DNA of 64,000 nucleotides from Proteus terrae (GTDB lineage Bacteria; Pseudomonadota; Gammaproteobacteria; Enterobacterales; Enterobacteriaceae). Each line of letters begins with the position of its first letter. Positions within the stretch are counted from its first letter, which is position 1. The stretch lies in the NCBI RefSeq assembly GCF_003144325.1, contig NZ_PENS01000009.1, positions 124,001-188,000 of the forward strand. The letters are read 5' to 3'. The position numbers were made by a program, and so were the translations under genes. Shown here in pieces: positions 27,957-38,790 of the stretch. The notes beneath the pieces were generated by a model, which saw only the letters and a list, made by a program, of their open reading frames with translations, was not told where the DNA came from and ran no database searches.

Positions 27957-29060
27957 TTATAAACGCATTGGCATAACAACATAAGCAGCCGCAGAACTTG
28001 CCACATTCTCCACTTGAACACTTGAAACAGCATCTGTTAGCAGCAGCTTAACTTCTTCACATTTCAATGTATTAAGTACATCAAGGAGATAACTGACATT
28101 AAAGCCAATTTCCATTTCTTCACCTTGATATTGAACATCAACAATCTCTTCTGCTTCTTCTTGCTCAGGGTTATTCGCTGTAATCTTCAATTGACCATTG
28201 GTGAGGTTTATACGCACACCACGGAATTTTTCATTAGATAAAATTGCAGCACGAGAAAATGCCTGTTTAAGAATATCACAACCCGCGGTCACTGTTTTTG
28301 TTGGGTTTTTCGGTAATACACGACGATAGTCAGGGAAACGACCATCAACCAACTTCGAGGTGAAAATAAAATCACCTACATGGGCACGGATATTGTTACT
28401 ACCGATTTGCAATTGCAGTGAGCTTTCACCACCGCCATCAAGTAAACGCATCAATTCAATGACACCTTTACGAGGAACAATAACAGAATGTCCCGGTAAA
28501 GATTGTCCAATATCCATTGAACATACCGCTAAACGGTGTCCATCTGTTGCAACTGTGCGTAACTCTGTATTTTCAGTTTCAAACAACATACCGTTGAGGT
28601 AATAACGCACATCTTGATGCGCCATTGAAAACTGAGTGGACTCAATCAGACGTTTTAATGTTGCTTGAGGCAAAGTAAATTCAACCTCACTTTGCCAGTC
28701 ATCTAAATTAGGAAAATCAGACGCAGGTAATGTTGATAAAGAAAAACGGCTACGACCTGAACGCACTAAGAGGCGATCACCGTCGAGCTCAACACTGATT
28801 TCTGCGCCTTCTGGTAGCCCACGCCAAATATCAAAAAACTTACGCGCAGGAACAGTTGTGGCGCCAATTTCATGAGATTGGCTAAGATTAACTCTTGCCA
28901 CCATCTCCATTTCAAGGTCGGTCCCCGTTAGCGATAAGGTGTTTTCAGTTACCTTAAGTAATAGGTTACCTAAAATAGGTAATGTTGGACGACCACCTAA
29001 AGGGCCACTTACTTGTTGTAGCGGCTTAAGAAGCTGTTCACGTTCAATGATAAATTTCAT
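27957..29060 (-). CDS. dnaN: DNA polymerase III beta sliding clamp
   Basis: 367 residues; three clamp domains of ~120 residues, start [21 protein letters not shown] and end YVVMPMRL as in other enterobacteria. It tethers Pol III and other clamp-binding proteins to DNA. Four bases after the dnaA stop, so one operon. Confidence 0.98.
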   Translation of the reverse strand: MKFIIEREQLLKPLQQVSGPLGGRPTLPILGNLLLKVTENTLSLTGTDLEMEMVARVNLSQSHEIGATTVPARKFFDIWRGLPEGAEISVELDGDRLLVRSGRSRFSLSTLPASDFPNLDDWQSEVEFTLPQATLKRLIESTQFSMAHQDVRYYLNGMLFETENTELRTVATDGHRLAVCSMDIGQSLPGHSVIVPRKGVIELMRLLDGGGESSLQLQIGSNNIRAHVGDFIFTSKLVDGRFPDYRRVLPKNPTKTVTAGCDILKQAFSRAAILSNEKFRGVRINLTNGQLKITANNPEQEEAEEIVDVQYQGEEMEIGFNVSYLLDVLNTLKCEEVKLLLTDAVSSVQVENVASSAAAYVVMPMRL

Positions 29061-29064
29061 AGCG

Positions 29065-30465
29065 CTAGGATGATAATGTTCTGATTAAGTTAGAAAAATC
29101 TTCTTTGATGTCATGACTCTCTTCACGCAATTGCTCTATTTTTCGGCACGCATGAAGTACAGTTGTATGATCACGACCCCCAAAGGCATCCCCGATTTCA
29201 GGCAAGCTGTGGTTTGTTAATTCCTTCGCCAGCGCCATTGCCATTTGCCTCGGACGGGCAACCGATCGAGATCTCCGCTTTGACAGTAAATCAGCAACTT
29301 TAATTTTATAATATTCAGCAACTGTTTTTTGAATATTATCAATAGTGACTAATTTTTCCTGCAAGGCGAGCAGATCGCGCAATGCTTCACGTACAAAGTC
29401 GATAGTAATCGCACGACCTGTAAAGTTTGCGTTAGCAATCACTCGGTTTAATGCACCTTCAAGCTCACGGACGTTAGAACGAAGTCTTTTGGCAATAAAA
29501 AAAGCCACTTCGTCAGGTAATTGAATTTGGTTTTCATCCGCTTTTTTCATCAAAATCGCCACTCGGGTTTCAAGTTCAGGCGGCTCAATAGCAACCGTTA
29601 ACCCCCAACCAAAGCGTGATTTTAATCTATCTTCAACACCATTTATCTCTTTAGGATAACGGTCTGACGTTAAAATAATTTGCTGATTCCCCTCTAACAA
29701 TGCGTTAAAGGTATGAAAAAATTCTTCTTGTGAACGCTCTTTATTGGCAAAAAATTGAATATCATCAATTAATAGTGCATCCACAGAACGGTAATAGCGT
29801 TTAAAGTCTTCTATCGCATTATTTTGTAACGCTTTTACCATATCTTGTACGAAACGTTCAGAATGCATATAAACGACTTTTGCATTCGCTTTACGTTCCA
29901 TAATGCTGTTACCCACTGCGTGCAATAAGTGCGTTTTACCAAGCCCTGTTCCGCCATATAAAAAGAGTGGGTTATAAGCACCACCGGGGTTATCAGCAAC
30001 TTGTCTTGCAGCAGCTCTTGCTAACTGGTTTGATTTACCTTCAACGAAGTTATCAAATTTATGTTTAGGGTTAACGTTAGAACGATAATTAAGTTCAGGC
30101 AATTGAGAAGCTGGTTGATTATCCCAACTTGGGCGAATAGGCTGACTATGCGTAGGAGCCGTATTCACCGTTGGATGTACAACCGCTTTAGGAATACTTT
30201 CCGTAGTACGTGCTGATGCGGGTTTATTACCGACTTCAAAACGTAAAGAAGGGACTTCAGAGCCACAAAAATCCACTAATAATGCGTTGATATTATTAAT
30301 GTATTTTTCTCTCACCCAATCTAAAACAAAACGATTAGGTGCATACAGCGCCAGCGTATCATCGCTTAGTTCTGCCTGCAAGGGACGTATCCACATACTA
30401 AATTCAGTGGCAGGTAACTCATCCTGCAATCGGGCAAGACAATGCTGCCAAAGCGAAAGTGACAC
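29065..30465 (-). CDS. dnaA: chromosomal replication initiator
   Basis: 466 residues with all four domains: an N-terminal DnaB/DiaA-binding domain ([18 protein letters not shown]), a variable linker (~85-130, Pro/Ser/Gln-rich), AAA+ core (Walker [17 protein letters not shown], Walker [25 protein letters not shown]) and a C-terminal DnaA-box-binding helix-turn-helix ([16 protein letters not shown]). It initiates replication at oriC. Transcribed away from rpmH across a 740-bp spacer containing a DnaA box, consistent with autoregulation. Confidence 0.98.
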   Translation of the reverse strand: MSLSLWQHCLARLQDELPATEFSMWIRPLQAELSDDTLALYAPNRFVLDWVREKYINNINALLVDFCGSEVPSLRFEVGNKPASARTTESIPKAVVHPTVNTAPTHSQPIRPSWDNQPASQLPELNYRSNVNPKHKFDNFVEGKSNQLARAAARQVADNPGGAYNPLFLYGGTGLGKTHLLHAVGNSIMERKANAKVVYMHSERFVQDMVKALQNNAIEDFKRYYRSVDALLIDDIQFFANKERSQEEFFHTFNALLEGNQQIILTSDRYPKEINGVEDRLKSRFGWGLTVAIEPPELETRVAILMKKADENQIQLPDEVAFFIAKRLRSNVRELEGALNRVIANANFTGRAITIDFVREALRDLLALQEKLVTIDNIQKTVAEYYKIKVADLLSKRRSRSVARPRQMAMALAKELTNHSLPEIGDAFGGRDHTTVLHACRKIEQLREESHDIKEDFSNLIRTLSS

Positions 30466-30882
30466 GGCGGACTCCCCTAAAAAAACAAGACTAAAAAATA
30501 AACAGGAAAAATGCAGTTAAACACTGTGTGCCTAAATACAAAGTGCACAACACCGTTCCTCTTCAATTCTTAATAAGGAACAACTCTTGGTGACAACGAT
30601 TTTTTTACATCGTGACTCACGATCGCAGACTGGCTATTCTGATCGTGACGGGGGATCATATCGCAAAATGAAACGAAGATCCTCTTTCTTTTGCACAGTT
30701 TTTATGGTTTTTATCCACAGGCTTGCTGATTTACGATAATTCACCAAATGAAATATGCAAAGGCATTCTAGTGTACTTGAGTCGTCCTATAAATAGCAAT
30801 TGGGGATAACTTTCTCTTTGCATAAATCTCCCTTTCTTATAGTAAGTGATCAAATATCTCTCATTTGATCCACTAAAGATCC
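30466..30882 (-). promoter_or_regulatory. dnaA regulatory region
   Basis: No gene. It holds a consensus DnaA box TTATCCACA (30711-30719), a near-match (TTATCCCCA on the minus strand, 30801-30809) and several GATC sites. This fits dnaA autoregulation. There is no array of boxes or AT-rich 13-mers to suggest oriC. Confidence 0.65.
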
Positions 30883-30910
30883 TTGCGCTTTCACCATGAG
30901 TCCGTATAAT
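30883..30910 (+). promoter_or_regulatory. rpmH: rpmH promoter
   Basis: TTGCGC (30883-30888), 16-base spacer, TATAAT (30905-30910), the same layout as the enterobacterial rpmH promoter. It implies a ~290-base leader before the rpmH start. Confidence 0.85.
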
Positions 30911-31192
30911 CTTGCACCCTGCGTGCTTGTACCAACAAAGTCACTTATTAAGACTTTATTTAGGTCACTAATAAGCGTACTCGTTGCGCATAAGTCAGGA
31001 TTGATTATCGGGTTTGCTAAAAAGACGACAAAAATCGGTACTTAAAGCGTCATCTTCATTGACGCATTTGAGTGATTTTATTACAATCCCGCATCTTTCC
31101 ATCATTGATGCTGCGATTGAAGTACCGGTTTGTTTATTTATTGCACGCCAGTCTGTCAACGCATTTGCTGAATCAGTAATAATATTAAGTAG

Positions 31193-31348
<156 letters not shown>

Positions 31349-31365
31349 TAAAAGCTAACCATTCC

Positions 31366-31725
31366 GTGGTTAAGCTCGCTTTTCCAAGGGAGTTACGTTT
31401 GTTAACTCCCAAGCATTTCAATTTTGTTTTCCAGCAACCACAACGTGCGAGTTCTCCAGAAGTTACTATTTTGGGTCGCCAGAATGAGCTGGGGCATCCC
31501 CGCATCGGTCTAACAATCGCAAAGAAAAACGTTAAACGTGCTCATGAGCGTAATCGCATTAAACGATTAGCCCGTGAATACTTTCGTTTACATCAGCATG
31601 AATTACCGCCGATGGATTTTGTGCTATTAGTAAGAAAAGGGGTTGCTGAACTTGATAACCATCAATTGACGGAAGTATTGGGTAAATTATGGCGTCGTCA
31701 TTGTCGCTTGGCTCAAAAGTCCTGA
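31366..31725 (+). CDS. rnpA: RNase P protein component
   Basis: 119 residues from GTG 31366 ([13 protein letters not shown]), the same non-ATG start as in E. coli. RNR motif: [13 protein letters not shown] (about residues 61-73), which contacts the RNase P RNA in 5' tRNA processing. It overlaps yidD by 37 bp. Confidence 0.97.
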   Translation: MVKLAFPRELRLLTPKHFNFVFQQPQRASSPEVTILGRQNELGHPRIGLTIAKKNVKRAHERNRIKRLAREYFRLHQHELPPMDFVLLVRKGVAELDNHQLTEVLGKLWRRHCRLAQKS

Positions 31726-31949
31726 TCTTGCTGATTAGGGGCTATCAACTGGGGATTAGTCCTCTGTTGGGGCCTCGTTGTCGTTTTAATCCTACATGCT
31801 CTAATTACGGAATTGAGGCATTACGCAGGTTTGGAATGATAAAAGGTAGTTGGTTAACAGTGAAACGCATATTAAAATGCCACCCTTTACACGAAGGTGG
31901 TGATGATCCTGTCCCACCTAGAAAAAACGACGATAACAGAGAAAATTAA
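31689..31949 (+). CDS. yidD: YidD membrane-insertion efficiency factor
   Basis: 86 residues with the family core [32 protein letters not shown] and [10 protein letters not shown]; three conserved cysteines. Amphipathic, inner-membrane-associated, thought to help YidC substrates insert. It overlaps the rnpA 3' end and precedes yidC by 2 bp. Confidence 0.95.
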   Translation: MASSLSLGSKVLILLIRGYQLGISPLLGPRCRFNPTCSNYGIEALRRFGMIKGSWLTVKRILKCHPLHEGGDDPVPPRKNDDNREN

Positions 31950-31951
31950 CG

Positions 31952-33592
31952 ATGGATTCGCAACGCAATCTTCTATTCATCGCTTTGCTGTTCGTTTCTT
32001 TCCTGATCTGGCAGCAGTGGGAGGGTGATAAAGTTTCACAAAACACCACCACTACCGCTCAGGTCTCGCAACAAGCGGACGTGCCAAGCAGTGATAGTCT
32101 TGCTGTAACTGGTAACAGCAATGAGCAGGCAAAATTGATTACCGTAAAAACTGACGTACTTGATATTCGTATCAATACTCAGGGCGGTACTATCGATGAG
32201 GCTGATTTGTTAGCCTATCCCGCCGAGCTTAATTCACAGACACCTTTCCGTTTACTGGAAACTACACCACAATTCCTGTATCAGGCTCAAAGTGGCTTAA
32301 TCGGCCCAGATGGTCCAGATCAGAAATCTCGCCCAGTTTATAGTGCTGATAAAAACGAATTCGTACTTGGTGAAAACCAAGATGAATTACGTGTACCTAT
32401 GACTTTCGTAAATGAAGAAGGCGTGAAATTCGTCAAAACCTTCATTCTGAAGAAAGGTCAGTACGATATCGGTATTGATTACAAAATTGAGAATACAACA
32501 GATAAAACGCTGACCATGAACTTCTACGGCCAGTTAAAACAATCTGTTAAATTGCCAGAAAGCCGTGATACAGGTAGTAGCAACTTTGCACTACACACTT
32601 ATCGTGGTGCGGCATACTCATCAGATGAAACCAACTATAAAAAATATAGTTTTGGTGATATCGAAGATAAAAACTTATCTCTAACCACTAATAATGGTTG
32701 GGTTGCAATGTTACAACAATACTTTGCAACAGCATGGATTCCTTCTAAAGATAGTCAGAACAATAGCTTCTACTCTATCACTTTAGAAAACAAATCTATT
32801 GCTCTGATTGGTTATAAATCAGCACCGGTGACAATTGCACCAAATAGCAGTGCTGATATCAGCTCAACATTATGGGTTGGCCCTGAAATTCAGTCAGAAA
32901 TGTCAGCCATTGCGCCACATTTAGACCTGTCTGTAGACTACGGTTGGTTATGGTTTATCTCTCAGCCACTGTTTAAACTGTTGAAATTCCTTCACAGCTT
33001 TATCGGTAACTGGGGCTTCTCCATCATCATGATCACCTTTATCGTTCGTGGTATCATGTACCCGCTGACTAAAGCACAGTACACCTCCATGGCGAAAATG
33101 CGTTTACTGCAACCAAAACTGGCTGCACTGCGTGAGCGTATTGGTGATGACAAACAGCGTATGAGCCAAGAAATGATGGCGTTATACAAACAAGAGAAAG
33201 TGAATCCTCTGGGTGGTTGTTTACCACTGATTATCCAGATGCCAATCTTCCTTGCGTTGTATTACATGCTGATGGGCTCTGTTGAATTACGTCATGCACC
33301 ATTCATGTTATGGATCCAAGACTTATCTGCACAAGATCCGTACTACATCCTGCCATTATTAATGGGTGTGACAATGTTCATCATTCAGAAACTGTCTCCA
33401 ACAGCAGTAACTGATCCGATGCAACAAAAAATCATGACCTTTATGCCGGTTGTGTTTACCGTATTCTTCCTGTGGTTCCCATCAGGTCTGGTTCTGTACT
33501 ATATCGTCAGTAACTTAGTGACCATTATCCAGCAGCAGTTAATTTACCGCGGTCTGGAAAAACGTGGTTTACACAGCAGAGACAAAAAATAA
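31952..33592 (+). CDS. yidC: YidC membrane protein insertase
   Basis: 546 residues: N-terminal anchor ([18 protein letters not shown]), large periplasmic beta domain (~55-340), then five transmembrane helices of the conserved insertase region ([30 protein letters not shown]..., [23 protein letters not shown]). It inserts small inner-membrane proteins with or without SecYEG. Full length. Confidence 0.98.
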   Translation: MDSQRNLLFIALLFVSFLIWQQWEGDKVSQNTTTTAQVSQQADVPSSDSLAVTGNSNEQAKLITVKTDVLDIRINTQGGTIDEADLLAYPAELNSQTPFRLLETTPQFLYQAQSGLIGPDGPDQKSRPVYSADKNEFVLGENQDELRVPMTFVNEEGVKFVKTFILKKGQYDIGIDYKIENTTDKTLTMNFYGQLKQSVKLPESRDTGSSNFALHTYRGAAYSSDETNYKKYSFGDIEDKNLSLTTNNGWVAMLQQYFATAWIPSKDSQNNSFYSITLENKSIALIGYKSAPVTIAPNSSADISSTLWVGPEIQSEMSAIAPHLDLSVDYGWLWFISQPLFKLLKFLHSFIGNWGFSIIMITFIVRGIMYPLTKAQYTSMAKMRLLQPKLAALRERIGDDKQRMSQEMMALYKQEKVNPLGGCLPLIIQMPIFLALYYMLMGSVELRHAPFMLWIQDLSAQDPYYILPLLMGVTMFIIQKLSPTAVTDPMQQKIMTFMPVVFTVFFLWFPSGLVLYYIVSNLVTIIQQQLIYRGLEKRGLHSRDKK

Positions 33593-33652
33593 GGTTACAT
33601 GAGGGAAAACCTCTTCCTTGGTTACATTCAAAGGAAAGTGACATAAAATAGC

Positions 33653-33686
33653 GAAGGCGGTCTACCATGACCGCCTTCTGTTTTTT
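33653..33686 (+). terminator. rho-independent terminator after yidC
   Basis: GAAGGCGGTC / GACCGCCTTC perfect 10-bp stem, 6-base loop, then TGTTTTTT; it separates the yidC unit from mnmE. Confidence 0.93.
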
Positions 33687-33722
33687 ATATTGATATGATT
33701 ATTCTGATTAAGCGAGTACACC

Positions 33723-35087
33723 ATGCATAGCACTGATACTATCGTCGCTCAGGCCACACCTCCGGGAAGAGGCGGTGTTGGTATCCTACGCGTTTCTGGC
33801 CCTAAAGCTGCCCTTGTAGCACAAACCATTTTAGGCAAGTTGCCTAAACCTCGTTATGCCGATTATCTGCCATTTCGCAATGATGACAACTCAGTACTTG
33901 ATCAGGGTATCGCCCTTTTCTTCCCTAATCCAAACTCATTTACAGGTGAAGATGTTCTAGAACTACAAGGCCATGGTGGCCCCGTTATTTTAGATTTATT
34001 GCTAAAACGTATTTTACAAATCCCTGGTGTGCGTATTGCTAATCCTGGTGAATTTTCTGAACGTGCGTTTTTAAATGACAAACTCGATTTAGCACAAGCA
34101 GAAGCGATTGCCGATTTAATTGATGCCAGCTCAGAACAAGCAGCTCGTTCAGCAATTAATTCGCTACAAGGTGCATTTTCCTCTCATATTAACGAGATGG
34201 TAGAGTCATTAACTCACTTACGTATCTATGTTGAAGCAGCCATTGATTTCCCTGATGAAGAGATTGATTTTCTTTCTGACGGTATCATCGAAGGAAAACT
34301 TAACGCCGTTATTGCTGAATTAGATGACGTTCGTGCTCAAGCTCGCCAAGGTAGCCTGTTACGTGAAGGAATGAAAGTAGTTATCGCAGGTCGGCCTAAT
34401 GCAGGTAAATCAAGCCTATTAAATGCATTAGCAGGTCGAGAAGCAGCTATTGTCACGGATATTGCGGGTACAACTCGTGATGTATTGCGTGAGCATATTC
34501 ATATTGATGGTATGCCTTTGCATATTATCGACACAGCCGGCTTACGTGAAGCCAGTGATGAAGTTGAACGCATTGGTATTGAACGTGCTTGGAAAGAGAT
34601 TGAGCAAGCAGACAGAGTACTGTTTATGGTTGATAGCACCACAACCGATGCTACAACACCTGAAGATATCTGGCCTGAATTTATGGCTCGTTTACCAAAT
34701 ACCTTGCCTGTCACTGTTATTCGTAACAAGTCGGATTTAACAGGGGAAAATGTCGAGATCACGGCACAAGGTAACTACCCGATGATCCGCTTATCTGCTC
34801 GTGATGGAATGGGTATTGAGTTACTGCGTGATCACCTAAAAGAAGCCATGGGCTTTAATAGCAATACAGAAGGTGGTTTCTTGGCTCGCCGCCGCCACTT
34901 ACAGGCATTAAATACTGCTGCGGAGCATTTACAGCAAGGCCATGAACAATTGGTTTATGCAAAATCCGGTGAATTGTTGGCAGAAGAGTTAAGACTGGCT
35001 CAGCAAGCATTAAGTGAGATCACTGGTGAATTTACTTCAGATGACTTATTAGGCCGTATTTTCTCAAGCTTCTGTATTGGGAAGTAA
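33723..35087 (+). CDS. mnmE: tRNA modification GTPase MnmE (TrmE)
   Basis: 454 residues: N-terminal tetrahydrofolate-binding domain ([22 protein letters not shown]), helical domain, an inserted Ras-like G domain ([35 protein letters not shown]) and the C-terminal CIGK tail. With MnmG it installs the cmnm5/mnm5 group on U34 of several tRNAs. The 3' end is intact. Confidence 0.98.
   Translation: MHSTDTIVAQATPPGRGGVGILRVSGPKAALVAQTILGKLPKPRYADYLPFRNDDNSVLDQGIALFFPNPNSFTGEDVLELQGHGGPVILDLLLKRILQIPGVRIANPGEFSERAFLNDKLDLAQAEAIADLIDASSEQAARSAINSLQGAFSSHINEMVESLTHLRIYVEAAIDFPDEEIDFLSDGIIEGKLNAVIAELDDVRAQARQGSLLREGMKVVIAGRPNAGKSSLLNALAGREAAIVTDIAGTTRDVLREHIHIDGMPLHIIDTAGLREASDEVERIGIERAWKEIEQADRVLFMVDSTTTDATTPEDIWPEFMARLPNTLPVTVIRNKSDLTGENVEITAQGNYPMIRLSARDGMGIELLRDHLKEAMGFNSNTEGGFLARRRHLQALNTAAEHLQQGHEQLVYAKSGELLAEELRLAQQALSEITGEFTSDDLLGRIFSSFCIGK
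35070..35087 (+). other. unoccupied SGI1-type attB at mnmE 3' end
   Basis: TTCTGTATTGGGAAGTAA, the last 18 bases of mnmE, corresponds to the known integration site of SGI1-family islands. No integrase or second copy follows, so the site is free here. Confidence 0.7.
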
Positions 35088-35097
35088 CCATTAAATC

Positions 35098-35146
35098 TTA
35101 CCTGCTATACCGTGTAAACCTTAGCTTAACGGTTATAGCAGGTAAA
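35098..35146. repeat. left copy of hairpin flanking hipBA
   Basis: TTACCTGCTATA...TATAGCAGGTAA (12-bp arms, extended by CCGT/ACGG after a one-base bulge). A nearly identical unit is at 36811-36860. It can act as terminator for mnmE and hold a HipB half-site. Confidence 0.85.
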
Positions 35147-35152
35147 ATCTGT

Positions 35153-35230
35153 TTTACACGCTATAACCACTAAATCTTGAACTACACGCTATAACCGGTA
35201 TATTAGATGTTAACGCCTATAACCGGTAGA
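35153..35230 (+). promoter_or_regulatory. hipBA operator region
   Basis: Three further copies of a C(C)TATAACC motif (about 35162, 35190, 35214; two as ACACGCTATAACC and one as CGCCTATAACCGGTA) lie ahead of hipB, and an inverted copy (GGTTATAGC) sits in the left hairpin. Spacing and repetition suggest cooperative HipB binding. Confidence 0.6.
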
Positions 35231-35232
35231 AG

Positions 35233-35493
35233 ATGATGATTATAATTAACGCCTATCAACTCAGCGTACATCTAAAAGATGTCCGATTAACAAAAAAACT
35301 TTCTCAAGGTAAAGTCGCCCAAAAAGTGGGAATTCGACAAGACACTGTGTCCAATTTTGAACTTAATCCTAATTCCACCAAGCTAGAAACTTTTTTTAAA
35401 CTACTCTCCGCACTAAATTTAGAGATGGAGATTCATCCTAAAGATGCTAAAAATAATTTAGCACACAAAAGTGAATGGAAAGAGGAGTGGTAA
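35233..35493 (+). CDS. hipB: HipB-like antitoxin
   Basis: 86 residues with an XRE helix-turn-helix (LSQGKVAQKVGIRQDTVSNFELNPNSTKLETFFKLLSAL, about residues 25-65). It represses its own operon and holds HipA inactive in characterised systems. The stop directly abuts the hipA start. Start among consecutive ATGs (35233 or 35236). Confidence 0.88.
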   Translation: MMIIINAYQLSVHLKDVRLTKKLSQGKVAQKVGIRQDTVSNFELNPNSTKLETFFKLLSALNLEMEIHPKDAKNNLAHKSEWKEEW

Positions 35494-36807
35494 ATGGCGA
35501 GCCTTGATGTGTATATGAATGAATATTATGTGGGCATTTTTACTAAAAAAAGCTCAGGTGCACATTCATTCCAATATGCTGAAGATTGGGTTAATCAACC
35601 AGGAAGTCGCCCTATATCTCTTTCTATGCCACTACAACTTCAAGAATATCAAGGAGATTGTGTCTATAATTTCTTTGATAATCTTTTACCTGATAATCCT
35701 GAAATTAGAAATCGTATTGTGAGTCGCTATAATGCAAACTCAAATCAACCATTTGATCTATTAACTGCCGTGGGTGCAGATACGGTTGGTGCATTACGGT
35801 TACTTCCTAGTGGTAGTACGCCAGCTAATATAAAAAAAATAGAATATAACAAACTTGATAACGCTGAACTTGAAAAAATACTATTAGGATATCAATCCAA
35901 TACACCACTCGGTATGCTTGAAGAATATACTGATTTCAGAATTTCTATTGCTGGTGCGCAAGAAAAAACAGCGTTACTTTTAAAAGATGATCATTGGTGT
36001 GTGCCACACAGTAATACGCCGACTACACATATTATTAAGCTCCCCATTGGTGTTATTGAAGGGCATTCCTATACAATGGATTTGTCCGATAGTGTAGAAA
36101 ATGAATATCTTTGTACCTTAATTGCCAAAGAATTTGATCTTCCTGTTCCTCACTGTTTTATTGTTAAAACAAAAAATATTAAAGCGCTTGCTGTAGAACG
36201 CTTTGATAGAAAATACTCATCAGATAAATCGTGGATAATACGCTTACCCCAAGAAGATTTTTGCCAAATTCTAAATATACCTTCAGCTCTAAAATATGAA
36301 AATGAAGGGGACCCTGGTATTATTGATATTATGAATTATTTGCTTGGTTCATCAAATGCTGATCAAGACCGTTTTCATTTTATGAAGGCACAAGTACTAT
36401 TTTGGCTTTTGGCTGCAACAGATGGACATGCAAAGAATTTTTCTGTTTTTATCAATCAAGAAGGACGTTTTCACCTCACACCTCTTTATGACATCATGTC
36501 TATCTATCCCAATTTTGGAGGACGAGGACTTAATCCACGAGATGCAAAACTCGCTATGGGATTACAGGCAAGCCGAGGCAAAAAATATGCCATAGAGCAA
36601 ATTTTTCCTCGTCATTTTTACCAAACAGCTGAAGCAGCCAGTTTCGATCCTTTATTGATGACAGATATTCTTCGTTATTTTTATAAAGAAATGGACGATG
36701 CCATCAAACGCGTAAAACAACAACTACCTGATGATTTTCCTTCTGAAATTAGCAATAAAATATTGGATGGAATGAAAACACGCTCTGCAAGATTAGCCAA
36801 CATATAG
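35494..36807 (+). CDS. hipA: HipA-like serine/threonine kinase toxin
   Basis: 437 residues. N-terminal subdomain (GIFTKKSSGAHSFQYAEDW ... NPEIRNRIVSRY), phosphate-binding region ISIAGAQEKTALLL with the regulatory Ser (S in RISIAG), catalytic loop ATDGHAKNFSVF and metal-binding LYDIMS. E. coli HipA phosphorylates glutamyl-tRNA synthetase and triggers persistence. Catalytic residues look intact, so the toxin is probably active. Target here unknown. Confidence 0.9.
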   Translation: MASLDVYMNEYYVGIFTKKSSGAHSFQYAEDWVNQPGSRPISLSMPLQLQEYQGDCVYNFFDNLLPDNPEIRNRIVSRYNANSNQPFDLLTAVGADTVGALRLLPSGSTPANIKKIEYNKLDNAELEKILLGYQSNTPLGMLEEYTDFRISIAGAQEKTALLLKDDHWCVPHSNTPTTHIIKLPIGVIEGHSYTMDLSDSVENEYLCTLIAKEFDLPVPHCFIVKTKNIKALAVERFDRKYSSDKSWIIRLPQEDFCQILNIPSALKYENEGDPGIIDIMNYLLGSSNADQDRFHFMKAQVLFWLLAATDGHAKNFSVFINQEGRFHLTPLYDIMSIYPNFGGRGLNPRDAKLAMGLQASRGKKYAIEQIFPRHFYQTAEAASFDPLLMTDILRYFYKEMDDAIKRVKQQLPDDFPSEISNKILDGMKTRSARLANI

Positions 36808-36810
36808 CCA

Positions 36811-36860
36811 TTTACCTGCTATACCGTGTAAACTTCAATTTAACGGTTATAGCAGGTAAA
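36811..36860. repeat. right copy of hairpin flanking hipBA
   Basis: Same arms and CCGTGTAAAC context as the copy at 35098; differences are confined to the loop. It begins 4 bases after the hipA stop. Confidence 0.85.
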
Positions 36861-37211
36861 GATGATAGATGCGCATTCAACTTAGCTAATAAACTCTCTC
36901 AAAAAGAGTAAGATAAATTACTTATCTTCTTTTATTTTTATATTATTTAATACCATTCTTTAATTAAACTATTAATAATAAATATCAAACGATGTATCTA
37001 GTTATTTTTTATTTAACCATAGATCAAATAGCGCAATCGTTTACTTTTTGCTTTTTCTATCTTGAATAAAGATCAATATATCCAACACGTATTAATACCA
37101 TTATTAAATGTACTTTTTAATGATCTAAATATAGAAAATCAGTCAATGACAATGCTAAACTTCGTTTTTAGTTAACAGGGTAAATATTCCCCTTATATTT
37201 AAGAGTCTATC
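36861..37211. other. AT-rich gene-free spacer
   Basis: 351 bp between hipA's repeat and the next gene; no RNA gene, small frame or clear promoter recognised. Confidence 0.5.
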
Positions 37212-37676
37212 GTGAGAACGCTTTATTTTACTGCGCTGACAACTGGCATTCTTTCTGCCATTTGGGCATTTGTGGCTAATCAATTTGGCTTATTAAGCTG
37301 GGCTGGCTTTTTGGGTTGCACCGCCTATTTTGCTTATCCTAAAGAAGGTATTAAAGGATTAGCTGTCACTATGGCTACCATTATGAGTGGCGTGATTTGG
37401 GCATTGGCGATTATTTACGGTAGCCAAGTCTTTAGTGATATTTCTATTTTTGGCTATGCTGTCACTGGTGTTATTGCCTTTGTGATGTGTATTCAAGCTA
37501 AAAGTGTACTACTTGCTTATATTCCCGGCACCTTTATTGGAGCATGCACTATATTTGCCGCTCAAGGGGATCTTTCTCAAACCATCCCTTCATTAATTGT
37601 CGGTGTTTTATTTGGTTATGCCATGAAAATGAGTGGGCTTTGGATTGCGAATAAATCACAAAAAAATGTAATTTAA
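37212..37676 (+). CDS. DUF1097-family inner-membrane protein
   Basis: 154 residues from GTG 37212; five or six hydrophobic helices (ALTTGILSAIWAFVANQFGLL, GLAVTMATIMSGVIWALAIIYG, FGYAVTGVIAFVMCIQAK, LAYIPGTFIGACTIFA, IPSLIVGVLFGYAMKMSGLWI). It resembles E. coli YahC-type proteins of unknown function. Monocistronic, with a terminator after it. Confidence 0.75.
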   Translation: MRTLYFTALTTGILSAIWAFVANQFGLLSWAGFLGCTAYFAYPKEGIKGLAVTMATIMSGVIWALAIIYGSQVFSDISIFGYAVTGVIAFVMCIQAKSVLLAYIPGTFIGACTIFAAQGDLSQTIPSLIVGVLFGYAMKMSGLWIANKSQKNVI

Positions 37677-37694
37677 TTTTTTTATCATATAAAT

Positions 37695-37735
37695 AAAAAG
37701 CGGTACGCATAATAAGTATTGCTTTTTATTTTTCT
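37695..37735 (+). terminator. terminator before the toxin operon
   Basis: AAAAAGC / GCTTTTT with an inner GTAC-like pairing (TAC/GTA) and a T-rich tail; separates the membrane-protein gene from the phosphoesterase-Cry operon. Confidence 0.75.
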
Positions 37736-37839
37736 TCTATTTTCTTTTTCCATATATTACTAACAAACTTTGAAATTGTAGTTATTTATCTATTGAGTCA
37801 AAAAGGAGGTTCTCAACTTCAGTAAAAAGGAATATAGAA

Positions 37840-38769
37840 ATGACATCCCCAAAATCGACAGATTACAACATTATCGTCATGTCTGACCCTCAACCTTGGC
37901 GACTAGATCTAGATAATAACGACCCCAATAATGACCAAGATCGTTGGGAGTCTACCGTTAGAAAAGTCAGAGATAGCATCAAATTATTACACCATGAAAA
38001 ATCATTTGCTTTTGGCATTATCAATGGTGATTTAACCGAATTTGGTCGTCGTTACCAACGAGAAAGTTTTCGTTCTCTTTTTGCCCCATCCCCATTAGGA
38101 TTTAACACCTATGTCGGCCTTGGTAACCATGACTATCAAAATAATGTTGGTGATTGCGCTGAGCCGGGTAATTCTGATTACAGTATGAATGCCTGTGCTC
38201 GTGGCATGGTATTTGATATGCACTACCGTATTGAAGAATATCAACATTATGCAACATCTGAAAACTTTAAAGCTGATAGTAGCGAATATTCCGGCAGTAA
38301 AGCTTATTCTTGGGACTATGGTGATATTCATTTTGTACAATTACAAAACTATCCTACCTATCATGTTGTACTTGATCACTGGGCCGCATCCACAATTACA
38401 GTCACCGATTCAATTGATTGGTTAGAAAAAGATTTAATTCAAGCACGAAATCGTAATAAAACCATCGTGTTAAACTTTCATGATGGTAACCAACACTTTC
38501 CTGAAAACTCTTCACAAGAGGAACTCTCATTCTTTAAATACATGCTTGAGCATTATGGTGTAAAAGCTGTATTTGTTGGTCATACCCATTATGTTGGGCA
38601 GGATAATCTCTATGGGAAAAGTGAGATCTTTGGTGATATTCCTGTTTATAACAGTGGCGCTTTATTTAAAGGTGATTACTTAGCTGTCGGCATCCGGGGC
38701 TCTCAATTTTCTATTGCGGTTTATAACGGATTATCAGGACAACCCAAGTTAATCGAGCATTGGAATTAG
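37840..38769 (+). CDS. calcineurin-like metallophosphoesterase, partner of Cry-like protein
   Basis: 309 residues, no signal peptide. Metallophosphoesterase motifs in order: SDPQ (15-18, Gln where most have His), NGD (62-64), GNHDY (95-99), NFHDG (212-216) and GHTHY (247-251). The fold would hold two metals and hydrolyse phosphoester bonds; substrate unknown. Residues ~105-160 are an insert with two cysteines. The start follows AAAAAGGAATATAGAA. The next gene begins 21 bp after the stop, so the two proteins are made together. A role in toxin action or processing is inferred only from this linkage. Confidence 0.87.
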   Translation: MTSPKSTDYNIIVMSDPQPWRLDLDNNDPNNDQDRWESTVRKVRDSIKLLHHEKSFAFGIINGDLTEFGRRYQRESFRSLFAPSPLGFNTYVGLGNHDYQNNVGDCAEPGNSDYSMNACARGMVFDMHYRIEEYQHYATSENFKADSSEYSGSKAYSWDYGDIHFVQLQNYPTYHVVLDHWAASTITVTDSIDWLEKDLIQARNRNKTIVLNFHDGNQHFPENSSQEELSFFKYMLEHYGVKAVFVGHTHYVGQDNLYGKSEIFGDIPVYNSGALFKGDYLAVGIRGSQFSIAVYNGLSGQPKLIEHWN

Positions 38770-38790
38770 TGCAAACAAGGAATCTCAGTT

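Noticed and set aside
35070-35100. SGI1 inserted at the mnmE attB
   Set aside because: No integrase, no island genes and no second 18-bp repeat follow; only hipBA is present.
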